Positions 11,501 through 27,127 of a stretch of 64,000 nucleotides of DNA are shown here, piece after piece. The DNA lies in the NCBI GenBank assembly GCA_012295275.1, contig CM022667.1:12929038-12993037 (forward strand), read 5' to 3'. Numbering within the stretch: the stretch's first letter is position 1; every line of letters begins with the position of its first letter. A model generated the notes under the pieces. It was not told the DNA's origin, did no database searches, and saw only the letters and a program-made list of their open reading frames with translations. This DNA is from Chrysomallon squamiferum (lineage: Eukaryota > Mollusca > Gastropoda > Neomphalida > Peltospiridae). Made by a program: the position numbers and the translations under genes.

Positions 11501-14500
11501 GTGAGTGTTGTAGTATTTTAAAGAAGTTTCGCCATTTCGCTATTTCAAGTATTTGGGGCGTAAGGAAGCGGCAATTACTGATTTAGATGGCAAAAGAAAA
11601 ACTGAACAGTCTTTATCTAGCGAATCTGAATGAAGGCTTGGTTCGAAATAAGTTGACTTATTACATTCATCTGTCGAACCTATTATAATTAAATGAAATA
11701 TTTATGCGAACTAATTTACACATGGGTACGAGACCTATTATTTCTTCAGTGATCACGGATGTCAATCTCGAATTAATCATCGGCAGCGAACACAGGCAAA
11801 CGCCCAAACACATAAACATTTATAATTCACCATCTTTAACTAGATATAAATATGCAGAATGCATAACGACAATATTTATGAAAGAATTACTTCAGCAAGA
11901 ATATAACTCAATAACTGCCGTCTGCCATAATTTTATTTTTGGTACACCGTACAGTGATTCATAACACTATAATTATTTCGTTATGAATTCTTGGGTATCG
12001 GATGTTTACACACATTTTAGCATAATGCATGCATCTTATTAAATTACCATCCTCAGAGTATATATGGTTAACCTTTAACTTTAAGATATATATCTTAATT
12101 TTGGATGAAATGGGATATGATCCCATGATCAGCAGTCATTGTTTTGATTTCTCAGACATTGACATTCATTTTCGTGGTAATTTTAACTTGGTATTCTTAG
12201 TATATAATTCTACACAATATCAGTTTGCAACTATACATAACAGATAATTTTAATAAATGAACAGAATTAATTTATCATTCTGGTGTTGATCTGACAGTAG
12301 TCATACTGCAGGACAGGACAATGTTATTTCATAGTAAAATGGTCATTAATATGAGAGTCATGTTTGGTTTAACTGCAAGAGACTAAAAGGTACAAATATA
12401 ACTTTCATTTTCACAATGAACTAGGACAAGCAGGTATTTTAATTTTATTATTTTTCCTTTCCAGTGCCAATATAATGGGGGGGGGTTGTGTGTTTTTTTG
12501 TCTTTTTCTGTAATACTTGGAAATTTAGTGATTTATGTATGTATGTTCCTGTTGCTGTGTGAATGGACACACACACACATATGTATTCTTATGTATGATA
12601 AATGTATCTAATTTTATTGGTGAATATGGACAGTGCAGATGAAAGTATCTGTCATTGTGGTGACATCAATCAGTCATCAGTTAACTAAACTGCAGATAAT
12701 ATTTGCTGTAGTGTTAACACTGAAACTTTGAAAACAATGCTGTTCAAAAATATACACTGATGTAGATTAAATTTTAAAATAATTGTCTCTAGATGACTTT
12801 TTGTGATACCTTAGGAAAGTGATTGGAAATAGTTTGCTATGGAACTCTAGAACAGAACAACTGTACCAAGACAAAAGGAGTGGCTGAGGCATGGAACTCA
12901 GGAATATTAAATATAAAGTATTTAACTTTGTTATTATCTTGTGATTTAATGCATTTTATTTAAACTGTCAGATATATATTATCATGACTGTGAATATTAA
13001 TGAATGTAGGTTAATTCTATAAAAAAAAACCCTAAACTGGGACATGTTTGTTAAATTTTAAGTTTAAATATATTTGTGTATTTTATTATTTGGTACTATC
13101 ATTTGTATTGAATGTATTAATATTTGGAGATTTTGATGCTGAATATGTATATTTTCTGATTACATTATTTCAGTATACTAGTATTCACACCTAACGATAT
13201 ATTTAAACAACAACAACAACAAAAAGAAAGAAGAAGATGCAAATAGTCTTATTTTTATTACTGAATGCAAAGAAAATAAATAGCTGTGAGTTTATATAGC
13301 AAACTATTTAAAATTAAATAATCTAAAGACAAGACAAGATGAATGTTTTAAATGGTATGATATAATACTTATTAGTCTATGCATTTAATTGTTACTATAT
13401 GTACAAATAAAAAATGTTCAATAACAGCACGATAAACTGAATTTAGGCTATTATAAATTTACAGGTTTACAATATTATTCAGATATTTTAATGCACTGGA
13501 ATTTTATGTTAATATTTTTATGTTTAAAGATACATAGCACACATATATTCATTTCATGTTGTCTGATTAGCATTATATATCAGAATTTATCTGGAGATCA
13601 CAAAAAAATGTGGCCATAAACTGCCACCGCTATAATAAATGTGACAACCATTATGTCTACTGCAGATTCAGTTGCAGTGGAAAAATTCAGTAACATCACC
13701 CAAACACATTTTTATTGGTCATCACGCATTGTATGTAGTGCTTTAATATCTCATTTCAGTTATCTATCATGTGTGTACACTGTAACCACATATTACTGCT
13801 GAATATTAAGTATCTGCTGTTCACTTCCCTACAGCAAACACACTTAGACATTCTTGTGTGTATGTAAAGAATGGCTGGTCAGATACTTTTATCTAGATAA
13901 ACAGGTTTCCTCAGAACTCACCACACATTTAGGTTTTGTGATGCTTACAGCATGGTATACACACTACATAACATAGTTCGAGATAAAAACATACAAAAGG
14001 AATAATGAGGAAGTGATGGTTCACCAGTGACTTTGTTTGTTCACAAAGTACAATACAGAAATTATCTCACACACTGCATATAAAAAGAATTTAGCAGACT
14101 CATGGTGTGACATTATGTAATAAAGGTAACAAAACAATGAGAACATATTTGAATGTCCAGCTTTGTTACATTACTGCAACATGCTTGTACAAAAATAATC
14201 CAAAGATATTCATTATTAGTGGTGTTTTATTTTAAACTTAATGGACTAATATCAAAATGTAACTTTAAATTTAAAACATCTTCGTTTTTATTAACATTAT
14301 GAGAAATTTGTTTTTGAAGCGGTGCACAGATTTAATAGATTGACAGGATGCTAGAGGGAACCCCTCCCATCTTTCCACCCCACCTCTTAATTATATTATT
14401 TCACTACAATCAGTATGTCAATCTAAATATTGTTCAGTAATATTTTTCTTTTTAAAATATTTTGTTAAAAGGTTTTAAATTTACTTTATCAACGAAACAA

Positions 14501-16717
14501 CCAACAAACAAAAGAAAATATTAGCAAATTTCACGAATTAATCTGATTCCATGAAGAAAGCATATATTCAAGAACAAAGAATTAATCAACAAATTGTACA
14601 TGGTAATTATAATTATTTTAGCACTAAAGAAAATTCCCATAAGTATTTCAAGATAATTAGTTTCAGTTGTGCTATTTTGGGAACAATTTTCTATTACAGA
14701 ATTGAAAAAAGGAAATATTTAATCAATCAGTTTATAAAAACTCTCAGAGTCATTTGAAAACTTAAATTCTTGTGTGTTTAAAGAAAGCTGAATTTAATGC
14801 ATCCATTAAAATATATTTTGGTTTATACTTGTTTTGTTTATAAATTATTAAGAACATGCTTTTTTTTTTTGTTGTTGTTGTTTTCCTAAATATCTCTTTG
14901 GTAATGAAAACTGCTATCTTGCATTTATCAAATTCTAAATCATTTGACATTTAAATAAGAGATCATGGAACATGATACCTTGTCCCTTTTCAGCAGTTAG
15001 ATTTTATTTTCTTGAAACAAGAAACTTTAGTATAATCTGAAGTGAAAAACCCCCAAAACAATATTAACATTGTTTTTATCTGTGATACCTTGTTGGTTGC
15101 TGTTACCTTGAGTTAAAATGTTTGAAAAAAAAAGAGTTAAAATGTTTGAAAAAAAAAAAAGAGAAAAAAATGACCTTCGGTTCAGCACATACTGTCAATA
15201 CATCTGACCCTCCCTGCATTATATTACGTGAAATCTTATTTAACCCACATTTTAGTATTTCTTACCTTTGTGTTTAACCTGAATGTGTAGCTTATAGGCA
15301 AAATTAGGTTAATTTACTTTATCTTCCTGACAACAGTGGATTTTATTAATGGGCAATTTCATTTGGAAGCTAAATCTTTGTTAATCTTTTTTGTTTCAGT
15401 GGCAGTAGTGGGCTGTTTGACTTCTTAAGGCCTACATGAATAGGTATAATTATGTTTCAGAATATGACCATAAGGCTACTCTGGGAAATGTCTTCTTGTT
15501 AATTTTAAAAAATTTCTTTGAAAATAAATTCTGATAATTGCTATATGTATCTATTATGGCTAATGAATATATGTATGGAATAAATAGTTCTGCAATGACA
15601 CATGATAAACAAATTTATTATTTCACATATTGACAGGTCAGAGAGATGTTATAGGATTAAGGTGGTCTGCAGCAGTCCAATCACAACATAATTTCTGTTT
15701 GATTTGAATATCTACAATAGATTAATATACCTATAGAACTGATGCATGCAGATGAAACAACAGGTTAATTTTGGCCAAATCTGGATTCAGTAATCAGTGA
15801 ATTGTGGTTTGTTCTTGTTAACTAACATATTTTCAGTGACATCTAACACAAAGTGAAATATTGACTGTCATATAGCAGACTAGAACTCTTATTATGTTTA
15901 GTTACTTCAAGATTCTCTTCACATTTTAATGATAAACAACAGTCTGAGGTACATATTTCGATTTTAGTTCTTGGTCAGTTACTAGTAATGAATCATACTG
16001 TTCTTGGTGTTCAGAAATGCATTACAAAGAGGTTAATGGATAGCTTACTTGTTTGCAGACAATATAAAAACTAGTGAAATGAAAATTATCTGGTAGAAAA
16101 CCTTTCGGTGAAAGAATTACTTCTCAGTCAATAAGTACATTGTTGTTTGTTGAGGTTATTATTTCGACCTATTTGTATACTACAGTAATGTATATTTATA
16201 TTTAGAAGTCATTAGCAAATAAATATTTCAGTTAGATATCATATGGCAGTTTCTTTTTTGTTTTCTCTACTTGATTTGTTATTCATTTAATTAAAAAATA
16301 TTTTTTTACATTTATTGTTTATTTATTTGCAAAGAATGTTTTTTACATTATATAGCTGCATTATTGAAATTACTGGTAATAGCAGCAGCTTTAATTAGTT
16401 TTGGACTTTACTTGTAATGTAATATATATATTTTATTATTTTCTTTTTTATATTATGTTATATATGTGTGGAAGTGTTTGTAATATTAACAATGTAGGTG
16501 GAAATATAATTATAATGTAATGGTATATGTTTTTATGTAATGATATATTTATAATAGATTAAAAATATAGATTTAAACATTGTTATCTGTGACAGGCATA
16601 TAGATGTTATTAGAAGATGTCTAGAGATAATAGATATTTGGTCAGATAGTATTTTATGTAAAATATGTGATTAGAAAATGCCTCTCTGATCAGTTGATCT
16701 ATATATATTAAAGAAAG

Positions 16718-16767
<50 letters not shown>

Positions 16768-17668
16768 TTAGAACATTTCATTTGATATATTAATTAGATG
16801 TTAGATAACAAAACATTTTGAAAGGAAATATTACTATGTAAAGATATTTATTAGAAAATCTGAAAATCAGAAGAAATCTTCTGAGAAATATTATTATTCT
16901 GATTAGCAGACAATATCTAGAAACAGAAATGTAATCAGAATGTAAGGGACATTGATCAGAAAATGTCTTGAGGTATTATGTCAGATATCTTGGATAAGTA
17001 GATTTCTAGAGATATTAGTTTTTGTGTCTCTGATTAGAAAAATCTCTTGAGATATTATTTTATATATGTTTGATCAGAAGACATCTTGGAATATTGTTTT
17101 TAATATTTCTGATAAGGAGTTTCAACAGATATTTTAGATAACTGTTACCTATTGATACACAGAGAATTTGTTAAATAACTGTATGCTTAAATCCACTGAT
17201 CTTAAGCATTAAAGAAATAGTTTAAGAGGCAGCAGATGTTGAAATATCAAATTGACAAAACAGTAATAACTAATAACCTTGATATTTGGAAATGAATATG
17301 TTTTGTTATAGTCAGTATATGATTAATGGACTTTTTTCAAATTTTTATTTATAAAATGAGTGATACTTACAGTGATAAAAGCTTAATAACCTAGTAATTT
17401 ATTGACATAAACTTTAAAGGTTACAAAAAGTTGATTGAAATACAGTCGTGAAGCATTGGATATGTAGTGCATTAGAAAAACATTTGAAACATAGTATAGT
17501 ATACTTTTTAAGATTTTTGGTGAAGACATCTTTGGTCTGTAGTTAACACTGTCCATTGACCAAACATGACATTTACATTGTATGTAGATCTACCATTGTC
17601 CTTACCAGTGTATGTAGATCTGTTGCTGCAGTTATCATGTCCTAGATATATTTCTGAATAGGTTAGCA

Positions 17669-17709
<41 letters not shown>

Positions 17710-18247
17710 CACACATTTTATACTGTAGTTATCTTCATCGCTCTCTGCCTCAGTCAATGTACATAGACCTTACACTGAAAAGTGTATGCAGACCTATCTC
17801 TGGTTATCAGTTAACAGAAACCTTACAGTATACCACTGTCTGACTCTTTAACTGTATGAATGTGTCATTATTCTATCACTGGAGTATGGCTTGACTCTTT
17901 AACTGTATTATTCTTTGTACCAAAAAGTGAGTCTCTTTAACAGTGACTTATTGAAATTGTTCTTAAATGTACTTGGAAAATCAACTGACTGTTTTTAATA
18001 ACTATTTTTGAATTTGTACTAAGGCCTTACTTTGATGTACCTTCTTTAATATTAAACTAGTGTTTTTGTTCACTGACCTGGTAGTGGAACAGTGACCAGC
18101 TTTGCTGAAACTTAGCCAGATGTGTCACTGCTCAAACACACAAGTATGACTAATGGTATTTAATACTAACCTACTGATCAAGCAGTGAAGTACTGACTGT
18201 TTTTAATATAAGTCACTAATTATATCTTTCAGTGAAACATTGGACAT

Positions 18248-18307
<60 letters not shown>

Positions 18308-19282
18308 ATAGTAATATACTCTGTTATTTTACCTGGAACAATCACTGGAAAACCAATTCAGTAATTATCTTTAAGTTACCTTACCTGCTGGTCCTCGTAT
18401 ACAAACCAAATATTTGAGATCTACTTGTGATACAATAGATCATTGAATGCTTTTAGAAATACTGTTATAGTAATTGGCTTTTTTTTATTAAAATTATATC
18501 ATATATAAACATATGCATTGATTCTCTCTACTAGCAATCTACTTTAATTTTGTACAGTCTTACCATTAATTTATATTAATTCTCTTTAATGGTAATACTT
18601 ATTATTGCACACAGACATAACCATGGAGCACCGATTGACACTCTTTTTAAGTGGTAGCCAGCTTGAAGTAGGTGCAGGCTGGAAACTGAATCCAATAAAT
18701 ACTGCATGCTTCACTAACCACTTGTGTTTATAGTCCTTTCAGTCATCACTGAGCTCCAGTGGACACACTGGATACCAGGCACTGGTCAGGCTTTTTCTTT
18801 TAGCCCTGTCATGGACATAATTGAAGTTTTCAAACTAGATTATTTTTTTACCTTGTCATACCGGCTTTGTGTCCAAAATGGGTGATAATAGAACTCAGCC
18901 ATGTTATTTGAGATAATAATCCTTAGGGCTTTGTTATTGTCCATTTTTATGCTACACAAACTATCAAAATAGTCAAAATGTGCTATTAGCAACCTTCTGC
19001 TTTCAGTCAACAAAACAGATGGGACAGATACTTTACCTGAAGCTCAACATTATTCATAATAATTTATTTCTATTGTCACTGGTTGACTTATAACTTGGGT
19101 CAAGTTTGAGTTCAGGTCAAAGGTTATTTCCTTTTGTTAAAATTCCAAAAAAAAAAAATCATTAATTTAAATAAGAAATAAAATAATATTTTGTTTTTAT
19201 TATTTATTTTAATTTTTTTATATATGTACTGAAATATAAAAGTAGTATGAAATTAAGTCTGTGTCAATGAAATAAATTTGCA

Positions 19283-19317
<35 letters not shown>

Positions 19318-22079
19318 GGAAAAAAACATTTAATAATAATTTAAAAAAAAATGGAAGTAGAAAAAACACAAAGAAACCTAAGATTAAAAACAGACATTGT
19401 AATATTGACATCTTTCACTTGCTGATATATTGATATGGATAATAATAATGTCTTTCTAATGACTGTCATGGAATATACATTACTTAAATAGATATGCAAT
19501 TAGCAGACGGATTCCAAAACAAAATTCACATGCAAATATTATTACTTTATTAACCATTATATGTTTATTGTTTATAAAATGAAAACTGGAAAAGGTAATT
19601 AAAGATAGTGGCATATAATTTGAAAACACTCCAAGAATTTATGACTTGATTTTGTTATTGTGACATTATTGTTTTTTCTTTTTTTAAACTGAAAATTAAA
19701 GAAATATCTATAAAGAATGGCTCACATAACTGAGTGTCACACCTACAAAATTGTTAAAGAATTAAAAAATTGTAAGAAAGGTTAACAAAAAGAGGCCACA
19801 TATTTCCCCCAACATTTATTGTGGAATGCCTTAGGGTAAATGTATCTGTCATTTTTATATGGTTTAGCATCCATTTGTCTTATTTTTATTATATCATACA
19901 TTGCCTTATAACAGGTTTGAGGCACCTGCCACTGTACAATTTAGATGAAGTGTGTGATATATTTCTGGTATCTGCTATATGTTATAACTGAACTGCATTC
20001 AGATATCAAAGTTACGATCTTTTGTATTACAAACTAACATCAAAAGATCTGATAGACATCAGATACCTTTCAAACAAACTGTGATCCTTCTTAAATTTCT
20101 TGTCTTTTTCGTTTTAAAAATAAAAATAAAAAATACATACATGTATATATATATATGTGATTTTACATCTAATATATATGTATTGAAATATGAATGTAGT
20201 ATGAAATTAAATCTGTGGAAATATAATACATTTGCTGTATGTTATCATATAAAAAAAAAATGAAATATTGTATTTAGGTACCTTCTGATATCAAAATGAA
20301 TGACTGTGGTTCTGTAAGACTAACTGTTTGTCATGTTGTGTTCTAGCTCATCATGATATAATAAGAATATTCCACTGCCTCTGTCTTACACTGATATCAG
20401 ACACATTGTTTTCATTACTTATTTTATTAATATGTGCTTTCATTTACTCTGCATGTTAAGAAGCCAATGCTGAGATCCCTCCATATTGTATTCTGAAATA
20501 ATAATCATTATGTGACACAGATGAAATAAAATTTTTTTTTAAAAAGATATGAATCAGATATAACAAATATTTTTTAATTAGATATTAAAAAAAAAAAATA
20601 GTGTTAGGCATCAGATTTTAATATTTAACATGCAGAATAATTTAGAAAAGTACTTGTCCAGTTATTAGGAATTCTGCAAAGCAGATGGATAATACCAACT
20701 GGAAATAAAATGATATATTTATTTGTCAGATATATAAAATGTGGAGAATGTGTATTGACAGTGATTAGTGTATATTGTTAATAAAAAAAAAAAAAACACA
20801 AAACTAATGTGTAAACATACTATTTTGTTTCTGTATATGAACATATGCAAAACATGATGTGACCTCACAGCAATACATTTTACCACATATTTTCTTTTTA
20901 ATTTAGAAATTCATTTCAGTATTGATCTCTTCACAGTATGTTATAAAAAAAAAAAAACAGTTTCACTGTTGCACTTTATTTCCTGGTCATTGTTGATATA
21001 AAAGGATTCCTTGTTGCAGAATGATCTGGGCTCAAAGAATGACAAGTGAGGGTTTCTTCTCATACATTTTATTGTGGTTAAACTGAAAGTTTAAACCTTA
21101 TCTAAGACTTTGTTTATTTTGTTAGAACTATAGGGAAAAGTTTAATAATAATAAATCAAAAAAAGAAAAGAATCAGTATAGTAAACTATAGAAATGAGCT
21201 GGGAAATAAGGCTTCAGAACAGGATTCTGCCAAACTTAAAGTAAAGGGAATGGCTTAACCTCTGTGTCTGGTTCTTGTTTTCATCAGAACTGTACATTAA
21301 ATGTTATCATGAAGGTGGCATATGACCTTTGGCTAAGGTCAGACTTACAGCTGGTATTGGAATGGATGAATGAATACATTCTTGTTCTCCTGACATCTAA
21401 ACATGTCTGGTGTAGATTAAAATAATTGGACTGCTACAGAATCTCTGTCTGGGGCACAGAAAGCTGTTTTGTTTCAATGCTTTGTTTTCTTATCCTGTAA
21501 AACATTAATTAAACACTGGGGTATGTGCTGTTTGTAAACAGGTACACATGTAGTTGTTTGTTTCTTGATTTTTGGCAGCATGTCTGTGTTTTATGCAAAT
21601 TTTATGTGTCAATATTTTTACCTGTTAAAGTTGTACCTAACTATATACATGACAGTTTTTAATTTTTTAATTTTTTTTAATTTTTTTATTTTTATTTCCT
21701 TTTTAAGTGTTGTATATAATCAGCTTGAATTACATTTTTTTTACAATAAAGTTACATGCTTTACTTGTCTATAATCTGTTCAATTTCTTTCATCTGAAAG
21801 TTTTAACTTCATGTTTGCTGTTATTTAACTGTGAAATGTATACATGTTTATCTGCCATTTTTTCACCTGCAAAAGTTATACTTGTGTTTTTGTGTAAATA
21901 TTTCACCTGCAAAAACTTTACCTGTGCATATTTGATCTGTCACAGTTGGGATCATCAAAAGCTGTTGTATTTTCACAAGACAATCAAAATGCTTTCTGCA
22001 TCTGTCCCACATTAAATATTACCATTAATCACAGATTTTCTACAATATAAGCATATAAAACAAAACTTATTGTTATTAC

Positions 22080-22111
<32 letters not shown>

Positions 22112-25100
22112 TTATTATTATTATTTTTATTTTTATTATTTTGTTGTTGTTGTGGTTTCAGGTTGAATAACTGAATATGTTTATGATCATTTCATGTTTA
22201 TTATTATTATTATTATTATTTTTTTTTTTTAGAATATAAGTTTCAGTAATCAAAAAAAAAAAAAAACAGAAAAATAAAACAACACCAACAATTCATAATC
22301 AAAACAGACAATACCCTAAGGAGCTATAGACAAAAACAAAAGTCTATACATACAGACAAATAAATAAAATAACAAATCATGTAAATATAAATGGGTCTTT
22401 CTACAGATGCAGTAGACTCATAAAAACAACAAAAACCACTATCAAATATCAAGAACACTATTTTCTTTCTATTCAAATTGTGTATTAAGCATTGTAAAAT
22501 AATAAAAAATTTAATGTCATATTTATTTTCAGTACATAAAAATGTGTATGTATATATTATTGTCTCCATACCTCTTTATATCTGAAAAATTAGATTCCTT
22601 AGAAAATCATTAAAATGCTGTAAATACCTCTTTTGTGTGAAAAAACAACAAAAAAACAAAAAAAAATAATTAAAAAAAATAAGATTTTGATTACTTGGAA
22701 AATTATCACAATGCTATAAATATCTCTGTAACAGAACAAAAATAGATTACTTGGAAAATTATCACAATGATGTAAATAACTTTCTGTATCTGAAAAAACA
22801 GATAACATAGAAAATGTTGACAATGCTGTAAATACCTTTCTGTATCTCAGAAAATAGATTATATGGAAAATGTTCACAATACTGAACACACCTCTCAGTA
22901 TCTGAAACAGATAACTTGAAAAATGCTGTTTATTTTTCTGATGACTTTTGGTCTGTAAATAGAGCCACACCTTCAACAGTTGATAAATTATTTTGCCATG
23001 ACTTAGGAGATATCCGCTTTTATTGATCACTACCTTTAAACTCTCTTATGCATTCTGAAAGGATGATTATATACAGGTTTTTAAATGTTTTTAGTGTTTT
23101 ATTTTTTAAATTTATTTATTTATTTAATTATTTATCCACTATAAAAAAAAAAAAAAAAAAAAAAATGAAAAGAACATCACAATCATATCAACATCATCAA
23201 AAAGAAAGAAAAACAGTACAAAAAAAACCTCCATTCATTCATATAATAAACACTCAAAACAAAAATGACAAACCACTTCCCCAAAGCATAAACCTATATG
23301 CAAAAAAGAAGAGAAAGATCCTCATAACAACATTCCAAAACCAAAGAAACCATAAACAAATGAAAATAAAAACTAAAAATAAAAATAATCCATATAACAG
23401 AAAAAAAGAAAAACCAACAAAAAAACCAAAAACTGTAACTAATGTAACCATAATGTATCTTACTATTTTACACTAATACCTTCTATATAATGTTTACTGT
23501 AAGCTGTTATTTTTCTCTCATTAACAACCTCAGCTCTAATCTCTGTTGTAACCAATTATTTTGTAACCTCTTCTGTAACCTTGTAATTTTTTTTTCTTGC
23601 AGGGTTCCGACCCTCTGATTCAGACAGCGCGTGGGAAATTGCAGACTAGACGATCCAAACTGAACGACAAAATTAACAAAGAACTACGCATGCGAACAGG
23701 AGCTGAAAATCTCTTCAGGTATGTATAAAAAAAAGATAAGATGTTAAATGATTAACCTTACATACTACTTACTGGTCATAAAATTTAATCAGTTTTCTAA
23801 CACAAAGCAATTGTTTAAATAACTTTGATTGTTTATTTTTATTTTTTTAATAATGAAAATTAGGTAACGAAAAAAAAAAGAGGTAAATATTATCTTTATT
23901 TTTTAGCAGGTGTTTATTACATCTGCATCTGTATAACTATTTGGATGTTGTTGGTTCTGTCTGATTTTTTTTTTTTTTTTTTTTTTGGGGGTTAAATAGG
24001 TGTTCATTTTCTGTGTCTGTTCATTATTGGTAGGTTATGAAAAACAAATCCAAAGCAAGTCATTCAGTCTAAGATAAAACTAAAATTAATATTTAAAAAA
24101 TGTATTTTTTTTTGTCCATTGTAATTTATATTTAAGTCATTAAAATTAACATTGATGGTGTGTGAAAATAACAAAAGTGCATTTTGATTAAAAAAATATT
24201 GACAATTTTCATCTTCATTATTTATATATATATTCAATTCAATGATACAGTATGGATAACAAAAAAAATTAAAAATTAAAAATATCCCCAAAAAACCCAA
24301 AATAAAACCAAATTAGTTACTAAATTATGATAGTGATTATTAATATTTATGTTCAAGGTTGTTTATGGGTAATGTTATTTTTTCATTTCAGAAATGTTAC
24401 ATATTTAATATCTTTCAGAAATAATAACTGTGAATATAAAATTTAATGTAAAACTCTTTTAATAATACTGACAATATTTCATTTAATTATACTGGTTAAA
24501 ACATTATTTATGTTTTTTTATATTATAATATTTTTCATTATGTCATCACTGTAATATTTTGTGACGTTTATTACATTTTTGTTTTTTAAATTGTGTTTTA
24601 TTTAACTTAATTTTACCAGTAATAAGAGATGGAGTTTTAAATTCTTGAATGACAGAATATTAACGACATTTAGACAAGTTGGTGGTTTGCCAGCTGTTTA
24701 TTGCTTCAAATAGCTGATATGTCTTAAACTTGTGGGTCACTCTGAACTTCAAATGCCTTTGCCATACACAGTGTTTACATTTTTCTTACTTAATCGTGTA
24801 ATAGAAAGTAATATAAAACTTTGAAATTTAAATTAAAAAAAAAATACCCGTAAAAATTATCTTAAATAAATAAATGTATTAGCAAATGAAAAGTCATATT
24901 AAACAGGATTCCTATAAAATTAGTATATTATCAATACTTTGGAATGTAAAATAAAAAAATAATTAAAAAATATATTCACTCATTTAGTAGCAAATAATTT
25001 TTTTTTATTGTAAATGAAGCTCATAAAACTGCTGTATAGTACATAAAATATTTCAGCATACATTATGCATTTATCAGTATTTTAGATTATCAGTAAATAC

Positions 25101-27094
25101 ATTTTTTAGCACATGAAAAATTGTATTAAACTGAATTCATGTAAAAATGGTACCAGTAGTTTGGAATGTAAATAAATGAATACAAATGAAAACTTATATT
25201 AAATGAAAGTTCAACTGAAGGGTTATTATGTTTTCTGCACTTTGTATGTACATAAATAAAATTAAACATTATGAAATACTTGGTCTCTGTTTAAACAACA
25301 GATTGCTTGTGTTTTGCAACATTAATGATTATTTATACTTGTTTTAATGTAAAAATTATTTATAGTTTATTGAACTTTAAATTTCTCAGATGTAGTTAAT
25401 AGTTATACATGATTGTCTGTTTCCATTTTTTAAGTGACAATAAGTGGTCTTCAAAAACTGAAATCTTAAAAATCAGTATTTATTATTAATTTTAATATTT
25501 GCATACTTCATCACATGCAAAGCAACATTTTGATGTTCACAAACAGATATATTTGTTTCACTATGTTAAATGATTTGTTGAATGTTTCTTTATTAACAAA
25601 AATAAGTAAACAAGTTGTATATAGAGATATGGTCTGCATTTTTGATTTACATTTGTCAACTTATTTATCAAATAGTAACTGTACAGTTAAATTATAATAA
25701 CAGTACCACTTAATGCTTTCCAAATTTAGTGCAACTTCACTGGAGTCACTCTAGAAGTATTAACATATTTAATTATGAGTCTCTGGAACCAACACTTTGA
25801 TGATTTCAGTCATACCTGTGCAATACCAACATTATCAAACCTTAATAGTCGATTTCATATTTTACTTTTAAATATCTAACTTTATACATTTTCAAGTTTA
25901 ATTCATTTGTTTAATTTACATTTATCTGTCTTTAGATTGTGTGTTCTGATTTTTTTTTATTTGTTCTTTCTTTTTACCAGGGCTACAGCAAATAAGAAAC
26001 TAAAGGAACAAGTTGCAGTAGAGTTGTCTTTCTTTAATTCCAGTATTCAACTCCTCAAGGAGGAACTATCGGACCTCAACAGTTCTGTGGACATTTACCA
26101 ATACGACAAGTAACTATTTTATCTTTGTATATAATCAGAGCTCGTAACTGAAACATATCATAGTTACTTTTTATACTCCGTTTATTATCGTTTTTCTGCA
26201 TGTGTTGATCATAGGATTTTTTTCATTTTTCTTTTTCTTTTTATATATATGTGTTTGAGTATCTGTGTGTGGTGAGTCCGTTCCTGTTTCTGTTATATTC
26301 TTAATTTGTATGAGCTTTGGTCTTTGATAATACGTGTCTGTGACTGCATATGTATGTCTGTTTCACTTTTTTTTATATACAAATACATGTTTGATCTTTG
26401 TAAATAAGCATCTTTGTTTGTATTTCTGAGAGTGTGAAAGATTGCATTAAGGAGAAATGATCCCAGAACCCATCATCCTTGAAGTAGACATAACTACTGG
26501 GCTGTTCTCTACTATTTCTGTTTCTGCATCAGTAATTTACGTTTTTTTTTTTTAAAGATTTTATGCACTAAAAAACTTAACAAACCATACATTATTTGAT
26601 AATTTTATTTTTTGCTTTATTTGAAATCTGACAAGATAAATATTTTCAGATGATTAGTAAGTGTTACAAGTATTAGTTACAAAATATGTTTGTATTTATA
26701 TAAATTTGTCTGCCATTATTTATTTTTATTTTTTGTTTCTTTATTCGATACATTTTTTTTTTGGGGGGGTGCGAGTCTTTATTCTAATAATAATAATAAT
26801 AATAATAATATTAATAATAAAGAGCATAAAAAATACAACTAAATAATGATAATAATAAAATTTTAAAACCCACAAAAACAACAAAACAAAACAATAAAAA
26901 ATAAATTAAATTTTTTATTATTTTTATATAAATGGTAATATTTTGTCAGTTCTTCTGAAGTCTGATTGTGTTACACATTGGAGGTTGATTTTTCTTTTCT
27001 TTTTTATCAGAGAGAGGGATGTTATTGAATAACAATAAATCAATATTATACAAATTGAATTCCAATTTAATTTAAACAATAAATAAACAAAAAA

Positions 27095-27127
<33 letters not shown>

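Larger units (their letters stand above)
11501..23602 (+). other. Rhophilin intron 1 (12.1 kb)
   Basis: The first 0.7 kb still carries CpG; from about 12.2 kb CpG is nearly absent. The intron holds several families of decayed tandem repeats (about 16560-17140, 17530-17900, 21590-21960, 22566-22930) and short AT, GT and ATT arrays. A 27-base direct duplication with poly-A lies at 15112-15163. No exon-like conservation was seen; open frames inside are AT-rich noise. Confidence 0.75.

Noticed and set aside
18600-18880. Unique, less AT-rich segment in intron 1 as a possible exon or transposon relic
   Set aside because: Stops in all frames, no terminal repeats, no recognised similarity.
23048-23476. 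142-codon plus-strand open frame in rhophilin intron 1
   Set aside because: Lys/Asn/Gln-rich translation of A-rich DNA around a poly-A run, with no domain, no splice context and no CpG or codon signal.
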